Notes under the pieces: generated by a model
Database searches by the model: none
What the model saw: only the letters and a program-made list of their open reading frames with translations
Told to the model about the DNA's origin: nothing
Shown here: positions 35,768 to 43,935 of the stretch, in pieces
Layout of the letters: each line of letters starts with the position of its first letter
Position numbering within the stretch: the first letter of the stretch is position 1
Origin: Desulfobulbus sp. Tol-SR
GTDB lineage: Bacteria; Desulfobacterota; Desulfobulbia; Desulfobulbales; Desulfocapsaceae
Reading direction: 5' to 3'
NCBI GenBank assembly: GCA_000769715.1
Contig: JROS01000006.1
Location: 1 to 64,000, forward strand
DNA: 64,000 nucleotides
Program-made: the position numbers and the translations under genes

Positions 35768-36430
35768 ATGTTCCTGGCCGTTGCCGCAACTGAAATGGAA
35801 ATGGCGCCCCTGGGCCGGATGATGGTTGCCTCCGAGGTTCGCTGCGAGACCCTCGTCACCGGGGTGGGACCGGTCGAGTCGGCCCTGCGGCTGGTGCGCT
35901 TCCTCTGCACGGACGGGCGCCATATCCGCGGGATCATCAACTTCGGCGTCGCCGGGGCCTATGTCCTCCTCGAAGGATCTCAGTTGGCCGCGCCCCTTGA
36001 TGTCTGCCTGGCCGAGCGGGAGATCGCCGGTGATTTCGGCATCTGCTACGGCGACAACATGGATTACCTGCCGGAGGAGCTGACCGGCCGGATCGCCTAT
36101 GACATCGACCGTTCCCAACTGCTCCAGGCCGGGCTGATCCTCCAGCGCAATGGCCTCAATCCCCATATCGGGACCTTCATCACCGTCAATGCCGTGTCCG
36201 GCACCAGGGCCCGCGGCGAGAATCTGAGGCAGCAGTGGCAGGGGTTGTGCGAAAACATGGAAGGCGCCTCGATAGCCCGGGTCGCCGAGGCCTTTGCCCT
36301 GCCGTTCCTCGAGGTGCGCTGCATATCGAACATGGTCGAGAACCGGAACCCGCAGAACTGGCGGCTGGACGAGGCCTGCGAGATCGCCGCCAGGGCCGCC
36401 TCGTTGCTTCTCCGTGAACTGGAACTGTAA
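35768..36430 (+). CDS. mqnB: Futalosine hydrolase
   Basis: 220 residues from the ATG at 35768. The nucleoside phosphorylase-like fold shows VTGVGPVESALRLVRFL, IINFGVAGAYV and the catalytic ENMEGASIARVAEAF, with SNMVENRNPQNW near the end, typical of MqnB. Splits futalosine into dehypoxanthine futalosine and hypoxanthine in menaquinone synthesis. A GGGG-rich sequence lies 15 or so bases before the start. The next gene (mqnD) starts on the last base of its stop codon (TAATG). Confidence 0.93.
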   Translation: MFLAVAATEMEMAPLGRMMVASEVRCETLVTGVGPVESALRLVRFLCTDGRHIRGIINFGVAGAYVLLEGSQLAAPLDVCLAEREIAGDFGICYGDNMDYLPEELTGRIAYDIDRSQLLQAGLILQRNGLNPHIGTFITVNAVSGTRARGENLRQQWQGLCENMEGASIARVAEAFALPFLEVRCISNMVENRNPQNWRLDEACEIAARAASLLLRELEL

Positions 36431-37293
36431 TGAAACAGCTCTCTTTAGGCTACTCGCCCTGCCCCAACGACACCTTCATCTTCTACGCCATCAGCCATGG
36501 GACCATCGATCTCGGCGGCCTGAAATTCGGCCGGCCGCAGCTGGAGGATGTCGAGACGCTCAACGCCTGGGCCCTGGCCCATCACCTCGATGTCACCAAG
36601 ATCTCCTGCCATGCCCTGGGCCATGTCAGTGACGAATACTGCGTCCTCGCCGCCGGCGGCGCTCTCGGCCGCGGCTGTGGACCGCTGGTGGTTGCCGCCT
36701 CCGGCATTCCCGTGGCCGACCTTGCCGGTCGACGGGTGGCCATCCCCGGCCGCCTGACCACCGCCGCCCTGCTGTTCCGCATGTTCCAGCCGGCCTGCAC
36801 CGACCTGGTGGAGATGCGATTCGACCGGATCATGGCGGCGGTTCGCCGGGGAGAGGTCGATGCCGGGGTCATCATCCACGAAAGCCGTTTCACCTATGGC
36901 GAAGAAGGATTGACCTGTCTCCAGGATCTCGGCCAGTGGTGGGAGACGATCTCCGGCCAGCCGATCCCGCTCGGCTGCATCGTCGCCAGGCGGAGCCTGG
37001 GCGGCGCGATGATCAAGCGCATCGAGCGGACGGTGGCGTCCAGCGTCGAGTATGCCTTCCGCTTTCCTGAGGAAAGTCTGCCCTATATCCGGGCAAACAG
37101 CCAGGAGACAGCTCCGGAAATCGTGCAGGAACATATTCGCCTGTATGTAAATGATTTTTCCCGTAATCTTGGTGACGAAGGAATGGCGGCGATTACCGCC
37201 TTCCTTCAGCGCGGTCGGGCTGCCGGCGTTCTGCCGCCGGAGACTGCCGGACAGGCGCCCCTCTTTGCCTGTCAACTCGGGGACGGAAGATGA
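36430..37293 (+). CDS. mqnD: 1,4-dihydroxy-6-naphthoate synthase
   Basis: 287 residues. LGYSPCPNDTFIFYAISHG is the MqnD start; the periplasmic-binding-protein-like fold continues with LNAWALAHHLDVTKISCHAL and GCGPLVVAA, and VDAGVIIHESRFTY. Catalyses the late futalosine-pathway step to 1,4-dihydroxy-6-naphthoate. Its coupling to mqnB by a 1-bp overlap confirms the pathway; mqnA and mqnC are not in the window. Overlaps mobA by 4 bp. Confidence 0.95.
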   Translation: MKQLSLGYSPCPNDTFIFYAISHGTIDLGGLKFGRPQLEDVETLNAWALAHHLDVTKISCHALGHVSDEYCVLAAGGALGRGCGPLVVAASGIPVADLAGRRVAIPGRLTTAALLFRMFQPACTDLVEMRFDRIMAAVRRGEVDAGVIIHESRFTYGEEGLTCLQDLGQWWETISGQPIPLGCIVARRSLGGAMIKRIERTVASSVEYAFRFPEESLPYIRANSQETAPEIVQEHIRLYVNDFSRNLGDEGMAAITAFLQRGRAAGVLPPETAGQAPLFACQLGDGR

Positions 37294-38399
37294 ACGACGC
37301 CGGCCTCGAGATGGCGGAGTGCAGCCGACTGCCGGTCTTTCGGCTGATCGGGGGGGACGGAGTGACCGATCGGGACTTCGGTCGTGCGCTGGTCGGCGAG
37401 CTCGCCGGTCGGGGCATGCGGCTCCTGATCGTCCGTTTTCCGTCGGGCGGTGGGCCAACGGCCGCTTCCTTCCCGTCCCACATGGCGGCGTGGGCCACAA
37501 TGGCGGACGGGTTTGACGGTGGCGGTCGATCCAGGATCGCCTGCTTCGAGGCGGCGGAATGCCGTCATGCCATGCCGCTGCTGACCGATCTGGCCCGGCA
37601 CTATACTATCGTCATGGTCGACGGGGACTGCGGCCTGCCCCTCAACACCTTACGCCTGGCGGCCAAGGCGGAGCCGGCGACAGGTGACGAGGCGAGCGTC
37701 AATCTCCGAACGGCCGATCCACGCCAGGGGGTCGCGGCCTGTGCCGAGCTCCTTCTTTCCTGGCTGGAAGAGGTCTGGCAGATGGCCCCGGTCTGGGCCT
37801 GTGTCCTGATCGGCGGCCGGAGTTCGCGGATGGGCCGGCCGAAGCACCTGCTCGAGAAATCCGACGGCCGGACCTGGCTGGAGGACACGGTCGAGGTCCT
37901 GCGGCCCCACGTCGAGAGAGTCGTCCTTGCCGGTCAGGGGGAGATTCCTTCCTCCCTCCGGGATCTGACCCGGATTGCCGATGTGCCGGGCGTCATCGGC
38001 CCCCTGGCAGGAATCCTCGCCGCCATGCGCTGGCAACCGGACGTCACCTGGCTCCTCGTTGCCTGCGATATGCCGTCGCTGACATCTCCCGCGGTGCAGT
38101 GGCTGCTCGACCGGCGCCGTCCCGGTCGATGGGCCGTCATCCCGCGACGGAGCGCCGACAGCCATGTCGAGCCGCTTTTCGCCTGCTATGACCGGCGCTG
38201 CCGGACACTGTTCGAGGAACTGCGATGCTCTGGTTCCCTCAAAATCGGGATAATTGCCCACAACGTCAATGTCTACCGTCCGGTCATCCCGGAAGCATAC
38301 CTTCAGGCCTGGGACAACATCAACACCCCGTCGGAATTCGAACAGTACCATGATGGCCGCGGCACCAACCGGGGGCGACCGGGGAGACGCAACCCATGA
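37290..38399 (+). CDS. mobA: Molybdenum cofactor guanylyltransferase (MobA) with degenerate MobB-like N-terminus
   Basis: 369 residues, about 170 longer than MobA alone. The C-terminal domain has the nucleotidyltransferase signature CVLIGGRSSRMGRPKHLLEK, PGVIGPLAGILAAM and LLVACDMPSL, which link GMP to molybdopterin to make the guanine dinucleotide cofactor. The N-terminal part (about 13-130) resembles MobB in layout, with a first strand VFRLIGGDG and the later YTIVMVDGDCGLPLNTLRL, but it has no GKT/GKS P-loop. Overlaps mqnD by 4 bp. The MobA role is secure; the MobB relation is inferred from fold order only. Confidence 0.85.
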   Translation: MNDAGLEMAECSRLPVFRLIGGDGVTDRDFGRALVGELAGRGMRLLIVRFPSGGGPTAASFPSHMAAWATMADGFDGGGRSRIACFEAAECRHAMPLLTDLARHYTIVMVDGDCGLPLNTLRLAAKAEPATGDEASVNLRTADPRQGVAACAELLLSWLEEVWQMAPVWACVLIGGRSSRMGRPKHLLEKSDGRTWLEDTVEVLRPHVERVVLAGQGEIPSSLRDLTRIADVPGVIGPLAGILAAMRWQPDVTWLLVACDMPSLTSPAVQWLLDRRRPGRWAVIPRRSADSHVEPLFACYDRRCRTLFEELRCSGSLKIGIIAHNVNVYRPVIPEAYLQAWDNINTPSEFEQYHDGRGTNRGRPGRRNP

Positions 38400-38437
38400 A
38401 CCCACCGGCCGGTTCATCGTCGTGGAGGGAGGGGCTG

Positions 38438-39178
38438 ATGTCTTCGTATGACGAACAATGCGCCGAAGATTTTCGCCGGATCAGGCACCGGATCGAGCCG
38501 TATTTCGTTGATCTGCGGACAGCCTGTCCGTATGGTCTCCCTTTCGTCGCCACATTTCACCAGGCGATGCTGTGCCCGATCGAACAGCGGGTGATGGAAT
38601 TATTTCTTGCCGCCGGCTACCGGCGCAACGGAAACTGCCTCTATACCATGCACTGCGCCGACTGTGCAGCCTGCATTCCGATCCGTCTGGACGTCAGGGA
38701 ATTCCGGCCGAACCGGAACCAGCGGCGGGTACAGAAAAAGAACGTCGATGTTGTCTGCAGTGTCGTGGACCTGGTCCAGGACCGGGAGAACCTCGACCTC
38801 TGTCAGAAATTTCTCGCCCGGCGGTATCCGCAGAAAAACAACACCGCGGAAGGATATTACCAGAATTTTTTCCTCAACGGCATTGTCGACAGCCGCCGGA
38901 TCGAGATGCGCCTGGCCGGTCGTCTCATCGGTGCCTCTATTGCCGATATCGGCCGGAACTGGGTCAATGCCGTCTATTTCTATTTCGATCCGGACGAGAG
39001 CAGCCGCAGCCTTGGCACCTCCAACATCATCACCCTTGTCGATCTGTGCCGCAAGTGGGGCATCGACTACATCTACCTTGGCTATTATATCCGTGAAGTT
39101 ACGGCGATGAGTTACAAGACCGCATTCAAACCCCATGCCCTGTTGGAGGAGGGGCGATGGCGGTCCTATCGATCGTAG
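38438..39178 (+). CDS. bpt: Aspartate/glutamate leucyltransferase (Bpt/Ate family)
   Basis: 246 residues from the ATG at 38438, which has GGGAGGGG just upstream; an ATG at 38396 overlapping mobA is the alternative and would add 14 residues. The aminoacyl-tRNA-protein transferase family is shown by MELFLAAGYRRNGNCLYTMHC, CADCAACIPIRLDV, FRPNRNQRRV and LGTSNIITLVDL plus GYYI. Adds leucine (or arginine) to N-terminal Asp/Glu so the protein is degraded (N-end rule). The last gene of the mqnB-mqnD-mobA-bpt block. Confidence 0.88.
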   Translation: MSSYDEQCAEDFRRIRHRIEPYFVDLRTACPYGLPFVATFHQAMLCPIEQRVMELFLAAGYRRNGNCLYTMHCADCAACIPIRLDVREFRPNRNQRRVQKKNVDVVCSVVDLVQDRENLDLCQKFLARRYPQKNNTAEGYYQNFFLNGIVDSRRIEMRLAGRLIGASIADIGRNWVNAVYFYFDPDESSRSLGTSNIITLVDLCRKWGIDYIYLGYYIREVTAMSYKTAFKPHALLEEGRWRSYRS

Positions 39179-39353
39179 CCTGCCGGCCGGGGAGGGGGCA
39201 GCGGGAGGATGAAATGAATTTTTATAGTATTAATTCGGTATGATGGATTGTTCGCCCGGATGTTTGACGAATGATTTTGATCTGTGATATGCTGAGTTGA
39301 GGCATGAGCGCCACGACCTTTTTAAATTGGTATTCCATGATGGGGGTGGACCA

Positions 39354-39536
39354 ATGAAAAAATGGCACATGGAGGGCATTGTCAATACCGGCAACCAGTA
39401 CGGCCGTCGGTTGATCGTGCCTGATGAGGGGCAGATGTATGGCAGGATACGGAACTACAGATCGTCGGTATCGCGGGAATGTGTGCTGGTCGTCGCGATC
39501 CGGAACATCGCCGGTTGGTTCCTGCGTCTGATCTGA
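39354..39536 (+). CDS. Small uncertain protein
   Basis: 60 residues from the ATG at 39354. It contains MKKWHMEGIVNTGNQYGRRL and a C-terminal hydrophobic stretch (CVLVVAIRNIAGWFLRLI). No family is recognised, and the only support is an open frame with a weak G-rich ribosome-like site in a 420-bp stretch otherwise without genes (39179-39600). It could be a false reading. Confidence 0.3.
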   Translation: MKKWHMEGIVNTGNQYGRRLIVPDEGQMYGRIRNYRSSVSRECVLVVAIRNIAGWFLRLI

Positions 39537-39600
39537 TGACAGTTCCCTGCTCCGGCCGGGATTATCTGCGGCCTGAATTCACTTCGAAACCGGTGCGACC

Positions 39601-40614
39601 ATGAACTCAACCTGCGAGGCCCTGTTCTTCGAACGGGAGGGGGATGCTGTCCGTTGCGGCCTGTGTGCCCACCATTGTCTGATCGGGGAGGGAAAACGGG
39701 GGATCTGCGGGGTGCGGGAAAACCGGGGCGGGAAGCTGGTCTCACTCGTCTACGGCAACCTGGTGGCCGAACATATCGATCCTATCGAAAAAAAACCGCT
39801 CTTCCATGTCCTGCCGGGCAGCTTATCCTATTCGATTGCGACGATGGGCTGCAATTTCCGCTGCCTCCACTGCCAGAACTCCTCGATCTCCCAGGTCGAC
39901 CGCAGATCCGGCGATCTTCCCGGCAGCACCAGGACGCCCGAGAGTGTCGTCGAGGCGGCGCAGCGCTATGGCTGCCGGTCGATCAGCTACACCTATGTCG
40001 AGCCGACGATATTTTTCGAGTTCGCCTATCAATGCAGCGTCCTCGCCGCGCCGCAGGGCCTGAAGAATATCTTCGTGTCCAACGGCTACATGAGCCGGCA
40101 GGCGGCGGAGATGCTGGCCCCGGTTTTGACCGCGATCAATGTCGATATCAAGTCCTTCAGCGACCAGTTTTACAAGAAGGTCTGCGGTGCCAGGCTGCAG
40201 CCGGTGCTTGACACCGTCGAGCTGCTGCATGGGCTCGGGGTGTGGGTCGAGGTCACGACCCTGATCATCCCCGGGATGAACGATTCACCGGAAGAACTGG
40301 CTGCGATCGCCTCGTTCCTGGCGGCCATCGACCGCAATATTCCCTGGCATGTCACCGCCTTTCACCCGTCGCACCGGATGCTCGATATCCCCCCCACCCC
40401 GCGGTCAACCCTGACGACCGCCGCCCGCATCGGCAAGGACAAGGGGCTGCTGCACGTCTATGAAGGCAACGTTGGTACCGGCGGCGAGGACACCATCTGC
40501 GGTGCCTGCGGTGCCGGTCTGATCGAGCGGCGGGGGGTCGAGGTGGTGGCGAACCGCCTCACCCGGGGGGCGTGTCCGGATTGCGGCGCCCATCTTGCCG
40601 GCATCTGGGACTGA
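39601..40614 (+). CDS. amrS: AmmeMemoRadiSam-system radical SAM enzyme AmrS
   Basis: 337 residues. The amino-terminal cysteine group (CGLCAHHCLIGEGKRGICGVR) precedes the radical SAM motif CNFRCLHC (CX3CX2C), with LFHVLPGSLSYSIATMGC between. The C-terminus has CGACGAGL and CPDCGAHL, a zinc-ribbon. This is the AmrS/pyruvate formate-lyase-activating-like architecture of the AmmeMemoRadiSam system, whose other members (AmrA/AmrB) are absent here. Function unproven in bacteria. A leftward neighbour is convergent with it. Confidence 0.88.
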   Translation: MNSTCEALFFEREGDAVRCGLCAHHCLIGEGKRGICGVRENRGGKLVSLVYGNLVAEHIDPIEKKPLFHVLPGSLSYSIATMGCNFRCLHCQNSSISQVDRRSGDLPGSTRTPESVVEAAQRYGCRSISYTYVEPTIFFEFAYQCSVLAAPQGLKNIFVSNGYMSRQAAEMLAPVLTAINVDIKSFSDQFYKKVCGARLQPVLDTVELLHGLGVWVEVTTLIIPGMNDSPEELAAIASFLAAIDRNIPWHVTAFHPSHRMLDIPPTPRSTLTTAARIGKDKGLLHVYEGNVGTGGEDTICGACGAGLIERRGVEVVANRLTRGACPDCGAHLAGIWD

Positions 40615-40662
40615 CTGCCGTCCTCGATTTTCTGATCACTCCCTTTTTTCTGCCGTTTTCGT

Positions 40663-41523
40663 TCAGTGGTCCTTTTTCTGCCTGACAAACAGGTGGCCGC
40701 TGATCCTTGTCAGCAGGATGGCGAACAGGGCTGCGGCCATGCCGAGCAGGACATCGAAATAGGGCGGGGCGGCCAGGGCGATGCGGATGATCAGGGTCGA
40801 CAAGGCAAATCCCGAGTTGCGGAAGATCGCCGCGAAATTGGGGTGAAAACACTGGGAGATGAGGACGACGAGGATGTCGGTCAGGATCAGGATCGTATAG
40901 AATTCATGGAGGAAATCCGTCTCCCGGGTCCCGAAGTAGGTCTGGATCCCGCTGTGGATCCCCATCGTGCAGAAGACCAGCAGCAGGATCAAGGCGATGC
41001 CCTTCTTGGCGGCGACGAAGCTGTAGAGATCGACGGGGCGCATGGCTTCGTCGGCGGACTTGGCCTGGACCCGGTAATAGTACCCCAGCAGGGCGAAGAT
41101 CAGGAGGGCGCCGAAGCCGCTCGAGAGGATATGGAGGATCGCCACCTGGTTGCCGGCGAACGCGATCGGTTCCGGGAACTGGGACAGCTCCTTGAAGGCG
41201 TTCCGCATCAGGATCAGCGACAGGATCTCGAACTGCTTGCCGACCGAACGGCTGAACGAACAGGGGAGGGTGAAGATCAGGCTGATCACCTCGAGGATCA
41301 ACACCACGGTGAAGGCAGCCTGCACGGCATAGAAATGATTGCCGGGGATATACCGGGCGACGGAGGCTGGGAGATAGCCCTGACGCTTGAGTTCGATACC
41401 GATCAGACTGCCGAGGAAGAACATGACCAGCAGGACCGATATCTTCCTGTGCATCTTTTCATGTTCCCAGAGATGATGCAGTGGGTCGAAGAGATAGGTG
41501 ATCCGTTCGTAGAGAAAATTCAT
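40663..41523 (-). CDS. Multi-span membrane protein of unknown function
   Basis: 286 residues from the ATG at 41523 (an earlier in-frame start would add 13 residues). About seven hydrophobic segments are separated by short loops, the first at about 30-50 (LLVMFFLGSLIGIEL), with soluble ends. A short N-terminal sequence with a His pair (DPLHHLWEHEKM) and CFHPNFAAI in the loop before the last helices could be metal ligands, but no known domain is recognised. It is leftward, convergent with amrS, and next to a leftward PilZ gene after 110 bp. Confidence 0.78.
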   Translation of the reverse strand: MNFLYERITYLFDPLHHLWEHEKMHRKISVLLVMFFLGSLIGIELKRQGYLPASVARYIPGNHFYAVQAAFTVVLILEVISLIFTLPCSFSRSVGKQFEILSLILMRNAFKELSQFPEPIAFAGNQVAILHILSSGFGALLIFALLGYYYRVQAKSADEAMRPVDLYSFVAAKKGIALILLLVFCTMGIHSGIQTYFGTRETDFLHEFYTILILTDILVVLISQCFHPNFAAIFRNSGFALSTLIIRIALAAPPYFDVLLGMAAALFAILLTRISGHLFVRQKKDH

Positions 41524-41633
41524 GGCCGGCGGATCCGGGACAGCCTTACCCGGGCGAGGCAACAGTGGGGAAAGGACAACTCGACGAGATCAGTCTCTAT
41601 CATGCGGTAGGCCCGGTAATGCAATATCCCGGG

Positions 41634-42032
41634 TCACCGCTCCGGTGGTTTTCGGATGCTGCCCTGTGATATCGATGGGAAGGCGGGGCTGGCTCGGAGG
41701 GCGACCTCGCCCCGGACATCAACGGGAGGTGGTTCGTGGCTCATGACGAATTCGGTCCAGCCCCAGGAGGCGTTCATGATCTCGACTCCGACGCTTTTCT
41801 GGGTGTTGTCTTTCTTCGTCCAGCACGGCCTGGCCAGCATCTTGAAATTTTTCCCCTGGCCGGAAACGACGATCGAGAGACGCTGGCTGGTGTCGCACCT
41901 GAGCGGAAGATCGGTCAACCTCAGGCCAAAACGTGACAGATCAGTCACCATCCCGGAATAAAAACCTTTGCCATCGGATACATCCGCCCAGAGGTTGTTT
42001 ATAGTCATCCGTTGGTGTCGTCGTTTTTCCAT
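41634..42032 (-). CDS. PilZ-domain protein (c-di-GMP-binding-like)
   Basis: 132 residues. The PilZ c-di-GMP motifs are present: RRHQR near the N-terminus (residues 3-7) and DLSRFGLRL (D-x-S-x2-G). The rest is a single beta-barrel domain followed by a poorly conserved tail. Single PilZ proteins act as c-di-GMP adaptors for motility or polysaccharide output; the target is not known. Stands alone. Confidence 0.82.
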   Translation of the reverse strand: MEKRRHQRMTINNLWADVSDGKGFYSGMVTDLSRFGLRLTDLPLRCDTSQRLSIVVSGQGKNFKMLARPCWTKKDNTQKSVGVEIMNASWGWTEFVMSHEPPPVDVRGEVALRASPAFPSISQGSIRKPPER

Positions 42033-42566
42033 GACTTCCCTTGTGTTGTTCCGGCCGCTCCAGGCGCCGGGAAGAATTGTACGGTGTAATGTGTTACCCG
42101 GTGCCCCTGATGCCGCCCCGACAATCCCTGCTGTCCCGCCGGATGAGCGGAAAATGCCTCGCTTGTATGTGCCGTAATGCTGCAGCCGCCAATGTCCGGA
42201 ACGATTGAGTTTATTTGAAAATTATATTGTCCTCTGTTTGAACTCTACGTAATTTGTTGCTGTTTGACAAGAAATAAGATCAGTCGACACGGGAGAAGGA
42301 AAGGCGGAATATCCTGACTGGCGGTGGGATTGAATGAAGGTGTGAACTTGAGTTTGACACCAACGGCAGATATTCCGGGATAATCCGAAATCCGGCTGGA
42401 CCGACGACCAGGTTGCGGAAGTGTGGCCGGATTGTGCGATGGCGGGAAATATTCTTTTACTTCCAGAAATCAACCGTTATGATGACGAAGGATCCCGATC
42501 GTATCGAACTACCTGTAATGGATCAATGACTCCGGCTTCCCCTGACATTCTGGAGGAGAGAATGAG
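42033..42566 (+). other. Intergenic stretch without a recognised gene
   Basis: 534 bases between the PilZ gene and the decayed solute-binding protein gene. TTGACA occurs at 42264 and 42354, but neither has a -10 at proper spacing, and the stretch has no clear terminator or open frame. A ribosome site (GGAGGAG) sits just before 42567. Confidence 0.4.
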
Positions 42567-43800
42567 ATGAACAGGACGTATGTTCTCTGGGTGACACTGC
42601 TCGTCCTGGTTGCGCCTGCATCGTTGCAGGGAGCCCAACTCAACTGGATGGGGCACTGGAAGGGGGAGGACAAGCGTGAACTGCTGGTCCATGAGGTCAG
42701 GAAACAGTATGAGTTCCTCCACCCGGATGTGACGGTGAATCTCCAGTTCGATGTCGATATCGAAGGGGAGGGCGACTATTACAAAATGAAGGTTGCGCAC
42801 AAGATCGTCGAAATGATCACAACCGGCAGGATCGAATGGGATGTCGTCTTCTGCGACCTTCCCGTGTATAACCATGTCGCCGATCTGCTTGGCGATCCGT
42901 TGTGGGGGCAGAAGCATCTGGTCGATTTTGCCACCGTCCCCGGTTTTCTCGGGAGCCAGAAAGACTTCATCGTCAATACACCGTATTACAGGGAACGGAT
43001 GGGCGGCATTTTTGCCGGCCCGCATATCGAAGGGATTGTCTTCTGTCTCTGGACCACCAGGCAGGTGGTGAAGAAAACGGGTATTGCGGTCAAGGAGCGG
43101 GGGATGACGAGCGATGATTTCCTCGCCTATGCCAGGGCACTTGCCGCCTACAACAAAGAGCACGGGACTTCAATCCCCTTCCTGCATCTCAGTTCCTTGA
43201 ACAGGATCGAGGCCCTGTTCGAATATCTGTTCAAGAGCCAGTTTTCCGACCCTGGACTGGTGATCGAGGAGAAATATGATGCCAGCAAGGCCAAGGCCAA
43301 GGCCTTTCTGCCCGGCGGAACCTGCATGTACAGCCATTTCCGCGGCGTTTCGCCGCAGCACTATCAAAACGGCATTCCGGTGGAACAGCCGTACGTGAAG
43401 CAGCCGAATGGACTGGTCGGCCTTTTTGTCAACGCCTTCGCGGTGATGAAAAGAAGCCCCAACCGCCAGGCGGCGATCGACCTGTCGATGATGTGGGCGG
43501 AGCCGGAAATCGCCCGAGAAATGGGTGGAGTATACAAGAAATCCGACCGGCATCCGCGGCAACCTCCAGGAACCGGTGCTGGGCCTGGTCGACGGGGATG
43601 TCTACGGTGAATTCCTCCACGACATGGAACAGCAGTACAGTACGCTGCCGATGCGCAATTTTCGTGCCCCGACCTATGTCTTCGGCAAGGGCATTCCGGT
43701 AGGCGAGGAGGAATTCCGCACCAGTCTGGCCCTGATTCTCGAGGGAAAGCTCAAGGCCAAGGACTATTACCAGACGCTTGTCCGCCGGAGCCAGCGGTGA
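42567..43800 (+). pseudogene. Frameshifted extracellular solute-binding protein
   Basis: Residues 1-320 read well from the ATG at 42567: signal peptide (VLWVTLLVLVAPASLQGAQ), then QLNWMGHWKG, LHPDVTVNL, EWDVVFCDLPVYNHVAD, LFVNAFAVMKRSPNRQAAI and a run to EIAREMGGV. The frame then breaks near 43522-43535. The family-like continuation (YTRNPTGIRGNLQEPVLGLV ... GKGIPVGEEEF) is read in the +1 frame and ends at 43800. A single extra base explains it. The protein would be a sugar-type (family 1) binding protein. Either a sequencing error or true decay; the neighbouring gene is also damaged, which favours decay. Confidence 0.75.
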
Positions 43801-43935
43801 CGAGCCAATCCGGCGTCAGGACGAGGACCGGATGCCTCGCACATGCCACGACCACACGGCACCCGAAGGGCGAGGCCATCCCGCCTTCTTACGAGCTACC
43901 CCGGCCAGGAAGAGTTTTCATACAGTAGATTGATT

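Noticed and set aside
42264-42385. TTGACA sequences as promoters for the decayed binding protein
   Set aside because: No -10 element at 16-18 bp; the spacing to GATAAT is 20 bp or more.
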